Origin: Pantoea rwandensis
GTDB lineage: Bacteria; Pseudomonadota; Gammaproteobacteria; Enterobacterales; Enterobacteriaceae
Direction of reading: 5' to 3'
DNA length: 64,000 bases
Assembly: GCF_002095475.1 (NCBI RefSeq)
Contig: NZ_MLFR01000011.1
Location: forward strand, 62,001-126,000
Each line of letters begins with the position of its first letter. Position 1 is the stretch's first letter. Below the pieces are notes generated by a model that worked only from the letters and a program-made list of their open reading frames with translations, made no database searches and was not told the origin of the DNA. Position numbers and translations under genes: made by a program. This document shows, in pieces, positions 8,849-18,852 of this stretch.

Positions 8849-9595
8849 TTATCCTACGCGCAGTTTCTGTGCCGCCGCTGGACGGTTGGCTTCTTTCGCC
8901 GTATCCACGTTGCCGAGATCCAAATCGCGGCTCTGTAGCAGCATCACCTGAGCGGCAACATCACCTAACGAGGCTTTGTAGCTGGCAATCATGCGAGCAA
9001 ACACGTTGTAAATCACAACGGCTGGGATCGCAGCGACCAGACCGATAGCCGTAGCCAGCAGTGCTTCTGCAATACCCGGTGCCACGACGGCAAGGTTGGT
9101 GGTTTGTGTTTTCGCGATACCGATGAAGCTGTTCATGATGCCCCAAACGGTACCAAACAGGCCGATAAACGGAGCAACCGAACCGATGGTGGCGAGGAAG
9201 CCATTGCCACGACCTGCATGACGGCTAAAGGCCGCAACACGACGATCCAGGCGGAAGCTGGTGCGCTCTTTAATCCCATCGAGATCTTCAGTACCGGCTG
9301 AGAGTTCCAGCTCGTTCTGTGCATCGTTCAGCAAAACGGCACTGTGGCTGTTGCTGGTGAAGCTTTCAGCGGCGCGGTAAGCATCGTTAAGCGATCGGGC
9401 TTCGCCCAGCGCTTGCTGTTCGCGTTTCAGACGACGTTTCGCCCCGCTCAGCTCAGCAAACTTGCCGAAGAAAATCGCCCAAGTGACAACCGAAGCCAAC
9501 AAAAGGCCAATCATCACAATTTTTACCACGATATCGGCATGCTGATACATACCCCAAACGGAGAGGTCCGTTTGCATCAAATCACTGGCTACCAC
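8849..9595 (-). CDS. exbB: TonB-complex energising protein ExbB
   Basis: Three-helix inner-membrane protein that forms the pentameric proton channel around ExbD (248 aa with the start used here). Helix 1 is VVKIVMIGLLLASVVTWAIF. The conserved cytoplasmic stretch reads GIKERTSFRLDRRVAA, and helices 2/3 contain IGLFGTVWGIMNSF and VVAPGIAEALLATAIGLVAA. The frame stays open upstream, but the sequence before MQTDLS is not ExbB-like. A GTG at 9595, preceded by GGAG at a 7-base spacing, gives VVASDLMQTDLS and is taken as the start. A Fur-box-like site lies about 70-90 bases upstream, so iron repression is expected. Confidence 0.95.
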   Translation of the reverse strand: MVASDLMQTDLSVWGMYQHADIVVKIVMIGLLLASVVTWAIFFGKFAELSGAKRRLKREQQALGEARSLNDAYRAAESFTSNSHSAVLLNDAQNELELSAGTEDLDGIKERTSFRLDRRVAAFSRHAGRGNGFLATIGSVAPFIGLFGTVWGIMNSFIGIAKTQTTNLAVVAPGIAEALLATAIGLVAAIPAVVIYNVFARMIASYKASLGDVAAQVMLLQSRDLDLGNVDTAKEANRPAAAQKLRVG

Positions 9596-9666
9596 GCTGC
9601 GTCTCCAACTTCTGTTGCACAGTTCACGATTGAAGCGCGGATCATAGCAAAAAAATTGAGCGAAGT

Positions 9667-9685
9667 GATAGTAGTTCTCATTACT
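9667..9685 (-). promoter_or_regulatory. Putative Fur box upstream of exbB
   Basis: On the minus strand the 19-mer AGTAATGAGAACTACTATC matches 13 of 19 positions of the Fur consensus GATAATGATAATCATTATC. exbB is Fur-regulated in E. coli, which supports the call. Confidence 0.6.
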
Positions 9686-9836
9686 ATTTACAAACCTAAG
9701 GTGCTTTTTTTGACCCCAATTTGACAATGTTTTACAGAATGCTGGCTTCAATCTGATAATCCGCAAACAGGATCAACCCACTGCGGCGTTTCATGGTAAC
9801 GTGGATGTTTTGTAGCACGTGTCAGGAAAGGCAGTG

Positions 9837-11027
9837 ATGGCAACGAATAAAATTGATACCACGCTGGTTAGCGCGGGACGCAGCAAACGTTACACTCAGG
9901 GCTCAGTCAACAGCGTTATCCAACGCGCTTCTTCACTGGTTTTTGACACGGTTGCTGACAAAAAACACGCGACGGCGGGTCGTGCTTCAGGTGAGCTTTT
10001 CTATGGCCGTCGCGGTACGCTCACCCACTTCTCGCTGCAAGACGCCATGACCGAACTTGAAGGTGGCGCAGGTTGCGCTCTTTATCCGTGCGGTGCCGCA
10101 GCTGTTTCCAATGCCATTCTTTCTTTTGTTGAAGCAGGCGAACATATCTTAGTGAGCGGTGCGGTCTACGAGCCGACGCAGGATTTTTGCACCAAAATTC
10201 TCAGCAAACTAAATGTCACTACCACTTTTTTTGATCACTGCATCGGCAGCGAAATCAGTGAACTGATTCAGCCTAATACCCGTGTAGTGTTTCTCGAATC
10301 CCCCGCTTCCATCACCATGGAAGTGCAGGATATTCCGGCCATCGTTGCCGCGGTACGCGCGAAAGCGCCTGACGCCATTATCATGATCGATAATACCTGG
10401 GCGGCGGGCGTATTGTTTAACGCGCTGGAGCATGGCATCGATATTTCTATTCAGGCGGGCACCAAATACATCATTGGTCACAGCGACGCGATGATTGGTA
10501 CAGCGGTCGCCAATGAACGCTGCTGGCCGCAACTGCGCGAAAATTCGTACTTGATGGGCCAGATGGTGGATGCCGATACGGCGTATATGGCCAGCCGCGG
10601 ATTGCGTACGCTCGGCACCCGTTTGCGTCAGCACGAAGAGAGTGGTTTGCAGGTCGCCGAGTGGCTGGCGGCACAACCGGAAGTGGCTCGCGTGAATCAC
10701 CCCGCCCTGCCACAGTGCAAAGGCCATGAATTCTGGCAGCGTGATTTTAACGGCAGCAGCGGGCTATTTTCCTTCATCTTGCATGAAAAGCTCAGTCGTG
10801 AGCAGTTGGCAAATTATCTCGACCATTTCCACCACTTCAGCATGGCTTATTCATGGGGCGGTTATGAATCACTGATTTTGGCCAATCAGCCGGAAGAACT
10901 GGCAGAGATTCGCCCAGCAGGTGGTGTTGATTTCTCCGGTACGTTGGTGCGCTTGCACATTGGTCTTGAGCATGTCGATGACTTGCTGACTGACCTGAAA
11001 GCGGGCTTTGCGCGCTTGAAACAGTAA
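9837..11027 (+). CDS. metC: Cystathionine beta-lyase MetC
   Basis: PLP enzyme cleaving cystathionine to homocysteine, pyruvate and ammonia in methionine synthesis; cytosolic. The product is 396 aa, one longer than E. coli MetC. The PLP lysine is Lys210 in [13 protein letters not shown], the same number as in E. coli. Other family marks are [38 protein letters not shown] and the C-terminal SWGGYESL followed by VRLHIGLEH. The in-frame upstream GTG (9819) is rejected because AGGAAAGG fits ATG 9837 as Shine-Dalgarno. It is divergent from exbB and followed by yghB, as in E. coli. Confidence 0.97.
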   Translation: MATNKIDTTLVSAGRSKRYTQGSVNSVIQRASSLVFDTVADKKHATAGRASGELFYGRRGTLTHFSLQDAMTELEGGAGCALYPCGAAAVSNAILSFVEAGEHILVSGAVYEPTQDFCTKILSKLNVTTTFFDHCIGSEISELIQPNTRVVFLESPASITMEVQDIPAIVAAVRAKAPDAIIMIDNTWAAGVLFNALEHGIDISIQAGTKYIIGHSDAMIGTAVANERCWPQLRENSYLMGQMVDADTAYMASRGLRTLGTRLRQHEESGLQVAEWLAAQPEVARVNHPALPQCKGHEFWQRDFNGSSGLFSFILHEKLSREQLANYLDHFHHFSMAYSWGGYESLILANQPEELAEIRPAGGVDFSGTLVRLHIGLEHVDDLLTDLKAGFARLKQ

Positions 11028-11134
11028 AAAAAGATAAACAAAAGCTAAACCGTTCCGTGCCATGCAGGAGAGATCAACAAATGCGATGGCACAGAGGGTT
11101 AAAATAGAAGCCTTGTGACTCGATGGGATAGCAG

Positions 11135-11797
11135 ATGGGTGTTTTACATGAGATTGTCCACGCGCTCTGGCATCAGGATTTTGCCGCGCTGGCCAATCCA
11201 GATGTCGTGTGGGTTGTTTACGGCGTGATGTTTTTGACGCTGTTTCTGGAAAACGGTTTGTTACCCGCCTCTTTTCTGCCGGGTGACAGCCTGTTGCTGC
11301 TCGCGGGTGCCATGATTGCCAAAGGCGTGATGGATTTCGTGCCGACCATGGTGATTCTGACCACCGCCGCCAGTTTGGGTTGTTGGCTGAGTTATCTGCA
11401 AGGACGTTGGCTCGGCAATACCCGTTTGGTGAAAAGCTGGTTGATGCACCTTCCCGCGCAATATCATCAGCGTGCGTGGAATCTGTTTAACCGCCATGGC
11501 CTAATGGCGCTGTTGGTCGGTCGTTTTCTGGCCTTTGTGCGCACACTGTTACCGACCATGGCCGGCATTTCTGGCTTGCAGAATGGGCGCTTCCAGCTGT
11601 TTAACTGGCTAAGCGGCGCACTGTGGGTCGGTATTGTGGTCGCGATGGGTTACGGTATCAGTCAGGTGCCGTTTATCAAGCGCCACGAAGATCAGGTTAT
11701 GGCCGTGCTGATGGTGCTGCCGATGGTACTGCTGTTTGTCGGCCTGACCGGCAGCATCGTGGTGATCTGGAAGAAGCGCCGTCAGAAAACGAGCTAA
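11135..11797 (+). CDS. yghB: DedA-family membrane protein YghB
   Basis: Polytopic inner-membrane protein of the DedA (SNARE-associated/VTT) family (220 aa). Family members act in undecaprenyl-phosphate or phospholipid recycling across the membrane and are needed, redundantly with YqjA, for cell division and envelope stress tolerance in E. coli. The hallmark segments are [36 protein letters not shown], and [19 protein letters not shown] with the essential Arg residues. The charged tail KKRRQK is cytosolic. The metC-yghB order is conserved. The 5' gap contains a GTGCCAT/ATGGCAC inverted repeat that may be a weak metC terminator. Confidence 0.95.
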   Translation: MGVLHEIVHALWHQDFAALANPDVVWVVYGVMFLTLFLENGLLPASFLPGDSLLLLAGAMIAKGVMDFVPTMVILTTAASLGCWLSYLQGRWLGNTRLVKSWLMHLPAQYHQRAWNLFNRHGLMALLVGRFLAFVRTLLPTMAGISGLQNGRFQLFNWLSGALWVGIVVAMGYGISQVPFIKRHEDQVMAVLMVLPMVLLFVGLTGSIVVIWKKRRQKTS

Positions 11798-11806
11798 TCG
11801 GGCCTT

Positions 11807-11873
11807 GGTCGCCATCAATGGCAACCTTACAATAGCTCGGTACAGTTTCGTAGGGTGCGCATTCATGCGCACC
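11807..11873. repeat. REPIN-like inverted pair of GTAG palindromes
   Basis: Two 24-base palindromic units face each other: 11807-11830 on the minus strand (degenerate: GTAAGGTTGCCATTGATGGCGACC) and 11850-11873 on the plus strand, a GTAG foot followed by a GGTGCGCAT/ATGCGCACC hairpin. The pair lies between convergent yghB and yqhC. The tetranucleotide foot before a hairpin is the format of REP sequences used by RAYT transposases. Confidence 0.7.
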
Positions 11874-11879
11874 AGCCGT

Positions 11880-12787
11880 TCAAGCGGCGTCAAACGGCAG
11901 CGTTTGGCGCACGCGACTGGCCTCTTCTCCCGGCGTGACGCCGAAATAACGTTTAAACTCCCGCGAAAATTGCGATGGGCTTTCATATCCCACGCGCACG
12001 GCCGCCGCACTGGCCTTCATCCCATCCTGTAACATCATTAATCGTGCCTGATGCAGGCGATAACGCTTCAAGTACTGCAGCGGTGAAGTCTGCGTCACGG
12101 CTTTGAAGTTGTGGTGGAACGCCGATACGCTCATATTCACTTCCGCTGCCAACATCTCAACGCTGAGGCTGTCGGCAAAATGATTTTCGATGCGACGCAG
12201 CGCGCGCGCGATCTGACTAAACTGCGTCTGGCGGTTGACCAGCGACAGCAACGCACCGCCAATCGGCCCGGTTAACACGTAGTAAATGATCTCACGTACC
12301 AACTGCGGTCCCAGCACACGTGCGTCTCGCGGCTTATTCATCACATCCAACAAGCGCTCAGCCGCGCACAGCATCTCTTCGCTCATGTAGGCCGAATGAA
12401 TGCCCGAGGTATGCAACTGCGGCTGAAATTGTTCGTCATCGCCGATATCCATCAATAGATCCTGCAAGCTGGCGATGTCGACACTCAAGCATATGCCTGC
12501 CAACGGCTCCTGAACCGTGGCGACCGTTTCACACTCGACCGGCAGCGGCACGGTGAGCATCAGGTATTTGGTCGCGTCATAGTGAAATACCGTACTGCCG
12601 AGGTAGCCGGTTTTGCGTCCCTGAAACAGAATCACAATACCGGGCTGATACATCATGGGCGTTCGCGGCATCGTCTCGCAGGCATAAATCAGCTTCACAT
12701 TTTCCAACGCACACAGCGCTGGTGCTGATCGTTGACTAACGTCACCACACGCTGCGCCAATCGGCGGCAAAGGGCATCGTTCGGCAT
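11880..12787 (-). CDS. yqhC: AraC-family regulator YqhC, frameshifted near the N-terminus
   Basis: Transcriptional activator; in E. coli YqhC senses aldehydes and activates yqhD-dkgA. The main frame ends with the tandem AraC HTH domain ([20 protein letters not shown], then [20 protein letters not shown]) after an AraC_N cupin-like domain ([21 protein letters not shown]). The true start is the ATG at 12787 (GAGAG Shine-Dalgarno), encoding [19 protein letters not shown], which aligns with the E. coli start. That frame runs into a stop near 12698, and the rest of the protein is in the next frame. One missing base around 12700-12725 restores a 302-aa product that aligns residue for residue with E. 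coli YqhC. It is either a sequencing error or a real mutation. Confidence 0.85.
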
Positions 12788-12922
12788 CACACTCTCTCAG
12801 ACAGCAAAAAAATCAGTGTGCCGTAATGCTGCTTAAAGCTCCACCATTCAGGAGAATCAGGCAAGATTCTGGCAGAAATGACCAGGGTAAAATGATCACA
12901 CTGTTGCCACAATGATCCTCCG

Positions 12923-12947
12923 GTTAAGTTTGTTGACTAGACTTAAC
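12923..12947. promoter_or_regulatory. Inverted repeat in the yqhC-dkgA intergenic region, candidate operator
   Basis: Perfect 7-bp arms GTTAAGT (12923-12929) and ACTTAAC (12941-12947) are separated by 11 bases, about 50 bases before dkgA. The position suits an activator site for YqhC, but the assignment is inference. AATGATC also occurs twice just upstream as a direct repeat. Confidence 0.45.
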
Positions 12948-12993
12948 AGCAGCGCTTTTAACAGTAAGTCACTGCGACAGATAAGGAGCAACT

Positions 12994-13821
12994 ATGGCAG
13001 AGCAACCCATTATTAAACTGCGCGACGGCAATATGATGCCGCAGCTTGGGCTCGGTGTATGGCAGGCCAGCATTGAGGATGCCCGGCACGCAATTGTGGA
13101 AGCGTTGAAGGTGGGCTATCGCTCCATCGATACCGCCGCCATCTACAAAAATGAGGAAGCGGTGGGCCAGGCGCTGCAGGATACCGATGTAGCACGCGAC
13201 GATATTTTCATTACCACTAAGCTGTGGAATGACGATCAGCAGAATGGGCAGCAGGCAATTGAAACCAGTTTGAAGAAGTTGCAGTTAGAGAGCGTTGACC
13301 TGTATCTGATGCACTGGCCTTGCCCGGAAAAGGATCATTACGTTGAAGCCTGGAAAAAGATGATTGAGTTGCAGCAGCAGGGCTTAACCAAGAGCATCGG
13401 CGTCTGTAACTTCCATGAAGCACATCTGAAGCGCCTGATCGATGAAACCGGTGTGTCACCTGTGGTCAATCAGATTGAGCTACATCCGATGCTGCAACAG
13501 CGCACCCTGCATGCGTGGAATGCGCTGCACCAAATTCAGACCGAATCCTGGAGCCCGCTGGCGCAAGGCGGAAAAGGGGTATTTGATCAGGAAATTATTC
13601 GCGAGCTGGCGAAGAAGTATGGCAAGACGCCAGCGCAGATCGTGATTCGCTGGCATCTGGATAGCGGATTAGTGGTGATTCCGAAATCTGTCACCCCAGA
13701 ACGTATCCGTGAGAACTTCCAGGTGTTTGATTTCAGGTTGGAAAAAACAGAAATCAGCGAGATTACCAAACTGGATAGCGGTAATCGTTTGGGGCCAGAT
13801 CCGGAAAGCTTTAACGGGTAG
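12994..13821 (+). CDS. dkgA: 2,5-diketo-D-gluconate reductase A / aldehyde reductase DkgA
   Basis: Cytosolic NADPH-dependent aldo-keto reductase (AKR5 type, 275 aa) that reduces 2,5-diketo-D-gluconate to 2-keto-L-gulonate and detoxifies methylglyoxal and other aldehydes. The catalytic tetrad is visible as Asp46 and Tyr51 (GYRSIDTAAIY), Lys76 (TTKLWND) and His107 (LMHWP). The NADPH-binding end reads VIPKSVTPERIRENF. Shine-Dalgarno AAGGAG precedes the ATG. In E. coli it is the second gene after yqhD. Here yqhD is absent and dkgA stands alone, divergent from yqhC. Confidence 0.96.
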   Translation: MAEQPIIKLRDGNMMPQLGLGVWQASIEDARHAIVEALKVGYRSIDTAAIYKNEEAVGQALQDTDVARDDIFITTKLWNDDQQNGQQAIETSLKKLQLESVDLYLMHWPCPEKDHYVEAWKKMIELQQQGLTKSIGVCNFHEAHLKRLIDETGVSPVVNQIELHPMLQQRTLHAWNALHQIQTESWSPLAQGGKGVFDQEIIRELAKKYGKTPAQIVIRWHLDSGLVVIPKSVTPERIRENFQVFDFRLEKTEISEITKLDSGNRLGPDPESFNG

Positions 13822-13825
13822 GTTG

Positions 13826-13849
13826 GTACGGTGCGCATTGATGCGCACC
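13826..13849 (+). repeat. Single degenerate GTAG-type REP palindrome
   Basis: GTAC foot followed by a perfect GGTGCGCAT/ATGCGCACC hairpin, between convergent dkgA and ftsP. It has the same hairpin core as the unit at 11850-11873, with a changed foot (GTAC). It could double as a terminator stem but has no T-run. Confidence 0.6.
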
Positions 13850-13855
13850 GCTAAC

Positions 13856-15283
13856 TCAAGGCACCGGGTTGACCTGCAACTGCCCTGCTGTGCCGCGGTC
13901 GGCTAATTCCAACGTCTGGCTATAATACATAAACGGGAAGTGATCCGACGAACTCTGCGGGAAACTCACCAACAGCTCAACATCACCGTCCACCCACACC
14001 GTATCTTTCCAGCCACGGTCTTCGCCCATCGGCTGCGCGCCATTGACGTTTTTCACCAGGAACATCACGCCCTGAATATGCAGCGACTGCGGACGGTCGG
14101 CGTGGATAATCCAGCGCTCGAATGTGCCTTGCTGCACCGTGGTGTCGATACGGTTCATGTCCCACACCGCACCGTTGATACCCGGTACGCTGTCGCCGAT
14201 GCGGAATTCGCGTGTACGCACGGCGACACCATCCAGAATCTGATCCGCCAATAAACGCATCGGTAGATTATCCGTGACCAATGGCAGTAAACCGGTTGGA
14301 CGGAGGCTCAGCACCAACGTGTTGGCCAGAATCGATGAGGGCTCAAACAGGCCGCGCAGGCGATCCATCAAACCTGCCGCGGTGCCTGCCGTAATGGAGA
14401 CTTCATCACCTTGCGACATATCCACCAGCACTTCACGGCGTTCGCCCGGAGCCAGTGACAGCGTTTGCACGGCAACCGGTGCAGGCAAGAAGCCCTGATC
14501 GCTCGCCACAACCGTAAACGGTCGATTGTCCGAGAAGTTCAGATCAAAACGGCGCGCGTTAGATGCATTCAGCAGGCGTAAACGCACCCAGCCGCGAGAC
14601 ACTTCAACGTAGGGATTCTGCACGCCATTGACCAGCAGCGTGTCACCCATAAAACCGCCTTCGGATGGCGGGTTATAGACCGGCGTAGCAAAATTATCGA
14701 GACGCTTGTCCTGAATAATCAGCGGGAAGTCATCCACGCCGTAATGCTTAGGCAGCGGCAGCGCTTTGCTGACCTCATCCTCAATCAACCACATGCCCGC
14801 CAAACCATTGTAGACGTGCGGGGCCATGCGATTTGGCGTGTTAGCGTGATACCACAGCGTGGCAGCCCCTTGGCGAATCGGCAGCACCGGTGCCCAGTCC
14901 ACTCCCGCTGACATCATGCGTGGCGCGCCACCCATTAATGCTCCCGGGACTTGTAGCCCGCTGACGGTCATGGCGACCGGTTCGTTGAGTCGGTTACTGT
15001 AAATCAGTTTGACGTCATCGCCGCTATAAACACGGACCGTTGGCCCCAGGTATAGACCGTTAATACCCCATACCGGCGCTTTATTACTGTCGCCGCTGAA
15101 GGACCAATGACTGCGTTGCAGCGTCAGAAATAGCGGCTGACCCCGGCGCGATTCAATCAAAGGAGGGATCGGAAGAGGCACATCGCCTGGCGGTGCCGCA
15201 GCGTGCGCGGCATAAGGCATGCTACTTGAAGCCAGCGCAACACCGGCGGAAAGCTGAATAAACTGACGTCTGCTGCAAGACAT
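13856..15283 (-). CDS. ftsP: Cell-division protein FtsP (SufI), Tat-exported cupredoxin-fold protein
   Basis: Periplasmic multicopper-oxidase-like protein without copper that stabilises the divisome under stress. The length is 475 aa (E. coli 470). The twin-arginine signal SRRQFIQLS lies at residues 4-12, followed by a hydrophobic stretch and AHA-A cleavage. Cupredoxin-domain landmarks are WYHANTPNRMAPHVYNGLAG, TLLVNGVQNPYVEV and HIQGVMFLV. The family lacks the Cu-ligand His clusters of true oxidases, and the C-terminal end here (FMYYSQTLELADRGTAG) also lacks an HCHxxxH motif. It is followed 109 bases later by plsC, as in E. coli. Confidence 0.95.
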   Translation of the reverse strand: MSCSRRQFIQLSAGVALASSSMPYAAHAAAPPGDVPLPIPPLIESRRGQPLFLTLQRSHWSFSGDSNKAPVWGINGLYLGPTVRVYSGDDVKLIYSNRLNEPVAMTVSGLQVPGALMGGAPRMMSAGVDWAPVLPIRQGAATLWYHANTPNRMAPHVYNGLAGMWLIEDEVSKALPLPKHYGVDDFPLIIQDKRLDNFATPVYNPPSEGGFMGDTLLVNGVQNPYVEVSRGWVRLRLLNASNARRFDLNFSDNRPFTVVASDQGFLPAPVAVQTLSLAPGERREVLVDMSQGDEVSITAGTAAGLMDRLRGLFEPSSILANTLVLSLRPTGLLPLVTDNLPMRLLADQILDGVAVRTREFRIGDSVPGINGAVWDMNRIDTTVQQGTFERWIIHADRPQSLHIQGVMFLVKNVNGAQPMGEDRGWKDTVWVDGDVELLVSFPQSSSDHFPFMYYSQTLELADRGTAGQLQVNPVP

Positions 15284-15392
15284 AAAACTTCAGACCTTTT
15301 GAGCGGGGCGTGAAGACGCCGTGTCCATGTTGTTCTTGTAAGAGTGATTGCTGTGATGAGCGCGGAGGCAGAGTCCCTACCCCCGCGGATTA

Positions 15393-16130
15393 TTAGATTT
15401 TACCGTTTTTTTCGCGTTCGGCGACTTCAGCGTTCAATTCTTCTAGCTTAGCAGACATTAATTCACGGCAATGCGTTGCTAACTTACGCACAGAGGTGCT
15501 TTCAAACTGCTTGGTGTCCACGGGAGGCAGCATCTCAACAATCACCAAACCATTGTTCCAGCGATTGAGCTTCACTTTACCGTGAGTGTTCGACACCACA
15601 ACCGGGATGATCGGCACGCCCGCTGCCACCGCAGCATGGAAGGCACCGGTTTTAAAAGGCAGTAAGCCGCGACCACGGCTGCGCGTGCCTTCAGGGAACA
15701 TCCAGAATGAGATTTTCTTTTTATTGAACTGCGCCACCAGCTCACCGATGGTGCCGTGGGCTTTGGCGCGGTTATCACGGTCAATCATCAGATTCCCGGT
15801 TAACCAGTACAACTGGCCGAAGAAGGGAATCCACAGCAGGCTCTTTTTACCCACGGTAACCGTGGTGGGCTGCACGATTTTGGCGGCGGTAACCATATCG
15901 TAGTTGTTTTGATGGTTGGCGATATAAATCGCATTGCCATAACTCTCTGCATCGGCCGGTTTACGTAACTCGACTTTCAAACCAAACACGGTCGACAGGC
16001 GGCCCAACATATGGCCGAACGTCGCGACGTGACGTGGATTACGCGGTGAAAACAGACACCAGATGCAGCCAACAATACAGACCAAAATCGAATAGATAAC
16101 AACAATGATCGTGCGTAAAATTAGTAACAT
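15393..16130 (-). CDS. plsC: 1-acyl-sn-glycerol-3-phosphate acyltransferase PlsC
   Basis: Inner-membrane enzyme converting lysophosphatidic acid to phosphatidic acid, the second acylation in phospholipid synthesis (245 aa). It has an N-terminal hydrophobic segment (ILRTIIVVIYSILVCIVGCI), the catalytic NHxxxxD motif as NHQNNYD near residue 72, and the substrate-binding FPEGTRSRG block near residue 146. Shine-Dalgarno GAGGAAG precedes ATG 16130. It lies just downstream of parC in the same orientation with a 38-base gap, the usual enterobacterial parC-plsC unit. Confidence 0.97.
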   Translation of the reverse strand: MLLILRTIIVVIYSILVCIVGCIWCLFSPRNPRHVATFGHMLGRLSTVFGLKVELRKPADAESYGNAIYIANHQNNYDMVTAAKIVQPTTVTVGKKSLLWIPFFGQLYWLTGNLMIDRDNRAKAHGTIGELVAQFNKKKISFWMFPEGTRSRGRGLLPFKTGAFHAAVAAGVPIIPVVVSNTHGKVKLNRWNNGLVIVEMLPPVDTKQFESTSVRKLATHCRELMSAKLEELNAEVAEREKNGKI

Positions 16131-16168
16131 AGCTTCCTCAAATGTGGCATTCCATCGCCTGATCAGTA

Positions 16169-18442
16169 TTACTCTTCGCTACTCGCGTCACTCTTCGGGC
16201 GCGCTGGCGCGTTGACTTCCACGCTATCAATACGCTGCAAGCCACGCGACACACTACCGCGACGGCCACGATCGGCACGGACTTTTTGCAGGTCCTCATC
16301 ACGCATAATCAGCTTACGCTTGCCGACGTAGAGGGTGAGGGAGCTGCCAGGCGGCAGAATCAGCAGCCATTGCAGTTTATCCACACCTGCTGCGGCATCC
16401 GCTGACGGAATCGAGATGATTTTATTCCCTTTTCCTTTCGACATCTGTGGCAAATCGCTCACAGGGAACATCAGCATGCGGCCAGCTTGGGTAATCGCCA
16501 GCAGCATATCATCGCCCGAATGGACCGCCATCGGTGTCATCACTTTGGCGTTATCTGGCAATGTTAACAACGCTTTACCCGCACGGTTACGGGAAATCAA
16601 ATCAGCGAAGGTACAGATAAAGCCATAGCCGGCATCCGAAGCCATCAGCAACTTCTGCTCATCCGGCTCCATCAACACTTGTTCAAATGCGGCACCCGGC
16701 GGTGGCGTCAGTTTGCCAGTCAATGGCTCGCCCTGCCCGCGTGCTGACGGCAGCGAGGTCGGATCCAGCGTATAACTCCGACCCGTTGAGTCGATAAAGG
16801 CCACCGGCTGGTTGCTCTTGCCGCGTGCGGCAGCGAGATAGCTGTCGCCCGCTTTGTAGCTTAATCCGGTTGGATCAATATCGTGGCCTTTAGCGCTGCG
16901 TACCCAGCCCATCTGCGACAGCACAATAGTGACCGGCTCGGCGCTGACCAGCTCGGTTTCGCTCAGTGCTTTAGCTTCTTCACGTTCGCGCAGTGGCGAG
17001 CGGCGGGCATCGCCGTAAGCTTGCGCATCTGCCAACAACTCTTTCTTCAGCAGGTTGCTCATCTTGCGCTCGGACGCCAGAATCGCCTGCAGCTGATCGC
17101 GCTCTTTCTCCAGTTCCGCCTGCTCACCGCGAATCTTCATCTCTTCCAATTTGGCGAGATGGCGCAGTTTCAGTTCAAGGATGGATTCGGCTTGGGTGTC
17201 GCTGAGTTCAAAGCGCGACATCAAGACCTGCTTGGGTTCGTCCTCAGTACGGATGATGTGGATCACTTCATCTATATTGAGGAACGCCACCAACAAACCT
17301 TCGAGGATATGCAGGCGACGCAGCACGCGATCCAGACGGTAGTTCAGACGGCGCGTCACGGTATCGCGACGGTACACCAGCCATTCGGACAGGATCTCCA
17401 GCAGGTTTTTCACCGCCGGACGGTTATCCAGCCCGATCATATTCAGATTAACGCGATAGCTCTTTTCCAGATCGGTGGTGGCAAACAGGTGGTTCATTAC
17501 CTGCTCTACATCCACGCGATTGGAACGCGGCACGATCACCAGACGTGTTGGGTTCTCGTGGTTAGATTCATCACGCAGATCTTCCACCATCGGCAGCTTT
17601 TTATTGCGCATCTGGTTGGCAATCTGCTCCAGCACGCGTGCACCGGAAACCTGATGTGGCAGCGCGGTGATCACCACATCGCCGTCTTCTTTCTTCCACA
17701 CCGCACGTTGACGGATGGATCCACGTCCACTTTGGTAAATCTTACGAATTTCGCTACGCGGGGTGATGATTTCGGCTTCGGTCGGGTAATCCGGACCTTG
17801 CACAATATCCAGCAACTCATCGAGCGTGGTATCGGGTTTGTCGATCAGCTTCACCGCCGCTTCCGCCACTTCACGCAGGTTGTGCGGTGGAATGTCGGTG
17901 GCCATGCCTACGGCAATACCGGTGGTGCCGTTCAGCAGAATGTTCGGCAGGCGCGCCGGCAACATCTTCGGCTCCTGCATGGTGCCATCGAAGTTCGGGG
18001 TGTAATCGACCGTTCCCTGCCCCAGCTCACCGAGCAGAATTTCAGCATATTTAGACAGGCGCGATTCGGTATAACGCATCGCCGCAAAGGATTTAGGATC
18101 ATCGGGTGCGCCCCAGTTCCCCTGACCATCGACCAGCGGATAACGATAGGAAAAAGGCTGTGCCATTAACACCATCGCTTCGTAGCAAGCGCTATCGCCG
18201 TGTGGATGGTATTTACCCAACACATCACCCACGGTACGTGCCGATTTCTTAAATTTGGCGCTCGCATTGAGGCCCAATTCTGACATCGCGTAGACAATAC
18301 GACGCTGCACTGGCTTAAGCCCATCACCGATATACGGCAATGCGCGGTCCATAATCACGTACATGGAGTAGTTCAGGTACGCATTTTCAGTAAACTTGTG
18401 CAGGGCAAGACGCTCTGCACCATCCTGCGTCAATTCGCTCAT
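16169..18442 (-). CDS. parC: DNA topoisomerase IV subunit A ParC
   Basis: Catalytic DNA-cleaving subunit of topoisomerase IV, which decatenates daughter chromosomes together with ParE (encoded at 33.2-35.1 kb). The length is 757 aa. The active-site Tyr is in [13 protein letters not shown] (residue 124, equivalent to E. coli 120). The quinolone-resistance region [15 protein letters not shown] has Ser84 and Glu88, matching wild-type E. coli Ser80/Glu84, so no resistance substitution is present at those sites. The C-terminal part is the beta-pinwheel domain. An upstream in-frame start gives a non-conserved leader, so ATG 18442 ([15 protein letters not shown]) is used. Confidence 0.97.
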   Translation of the reverse strand: MSELTQDGAERLALHKFTENAYLNYSMYVIMDRALPYIGDGLKPVQRRIVYAMSELGLNASAKFKKSARTVGDVLGKYHPHGDSACYEAMVLMAQPFSYRYPLVDGQGNWGAPDDPKSFAAMRYTESRLSKYAEILLGELGQGTVDYTPNFDGTMQEPKMLPARLPNILLNGTTGIAVGMATDIPPHNLREVAEAAVKLIDKPDTTLDELLDIVQGPDYPTEAEIITPRSEIRKIYQSGRGSIRQRAVWKKEDGDVVITALPHQVSGARVLEQIANQMRNKKLPMVEDLRDESNHENPTRLVIVPRSNRVDVEQVMNHLFATTDLEKSYRVNLNMIGLDNRPAVKNLLEILSEWLVYRRDTVTRRLNYRLDRVLRRLHILEGLLVAFLNIDEVIHIIRTEDEPKQVLMSRFELSDTQAESILELKLRHLAKLEEMKIRGEQAELEKERDQLQAILASERKMSNLLKKELLADAQAYGDARRSPLREREEAKALSETELVSAEPVTIVLSQMGWVRSAKGHDIDPTGLSYKAGDSYLAAARGKSNQPVAFIDSTGRSYTLDPTSLPSARGQGEPLTGKLTPPPGAAFEQVLMEPDEQKLLMASDAGYGFICTFADLISRNRAGKALLTLPDNAKVMTPMAVHSGDDMLLAITQAGRMLMFPVSDLPQMSKGKGNKIISIPSADAAAGVDKLQWLLILPPGSSLTLYVGKRKLIMRDEDLQKVRADRGRRGSVSRGLQRIDSVEVNAPARPKSDASSEE

Positions 18443-18852
18443 TAAGCTCGCATCCTCACTTCGTGGCCCGCAACGGCGGGACAACCGGCGGTCATTTGGC
18501 GAGGATAGTACCTTATTCGTGCGTGTTAGTCACAGGGAAGGCAGTGACGACGAAAAGAATCCTGTGGTGTTAAATAACGTGATATCGGTTAGAAAAATAA
18601 AAAGGAATGCGAGCAATGTCACAATTAATACGCCTATTTATATGTGAGCAGGATCGCAATTAAATTCCCATCATTTTAGGTGTATTACTGCTGTCCGTAA
18701 TCATGGACAACATTTAGTATTGTTGCTTACGCCGTCCTTTTCTAAATTTATACTCAATAAGAAAAACCTTTTGCGCTCTTGGCTCCTGGCACCAAATAAA
18801 TATATCGAGGAAATAATCTTAAAAACGATTGACCAAAATAAAGGGTGACCGA
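18443..18852. promoter_or_regulatory. Divergent parC / PTS-operon intergenic region
   Basis: About 410 bases, AT-rich towards the PTS side, with no credible gene. It must hold the parC promoter and the promoter of the PTS regulator. An AAGGGTG Shine-Dalgarno precedes ATG 18853. I do not see a convincing RAT-type antiterminator hairpin. Confidence 0.35.

Noticed and set aside
10209..10727. 172-codon open frame opposite metC
   Set aside because: Antisense shadow of metC, which is collinear with E. coli MetC over its full length.
16883..18169. 428-codon open frame on the plus strand opposite parC
   Set aside because: Antisense to the highly conserved ParC coding region; composition is a His/Gln-rich mirror of the codon bias and there is no Shine-Dalgarno or recognisable domain.
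16169..18442. Quinolone-resistance substitutions in parC
   Set aside because: The residues equivalent to E. coli Ser80 and Glu84 are unchanged.
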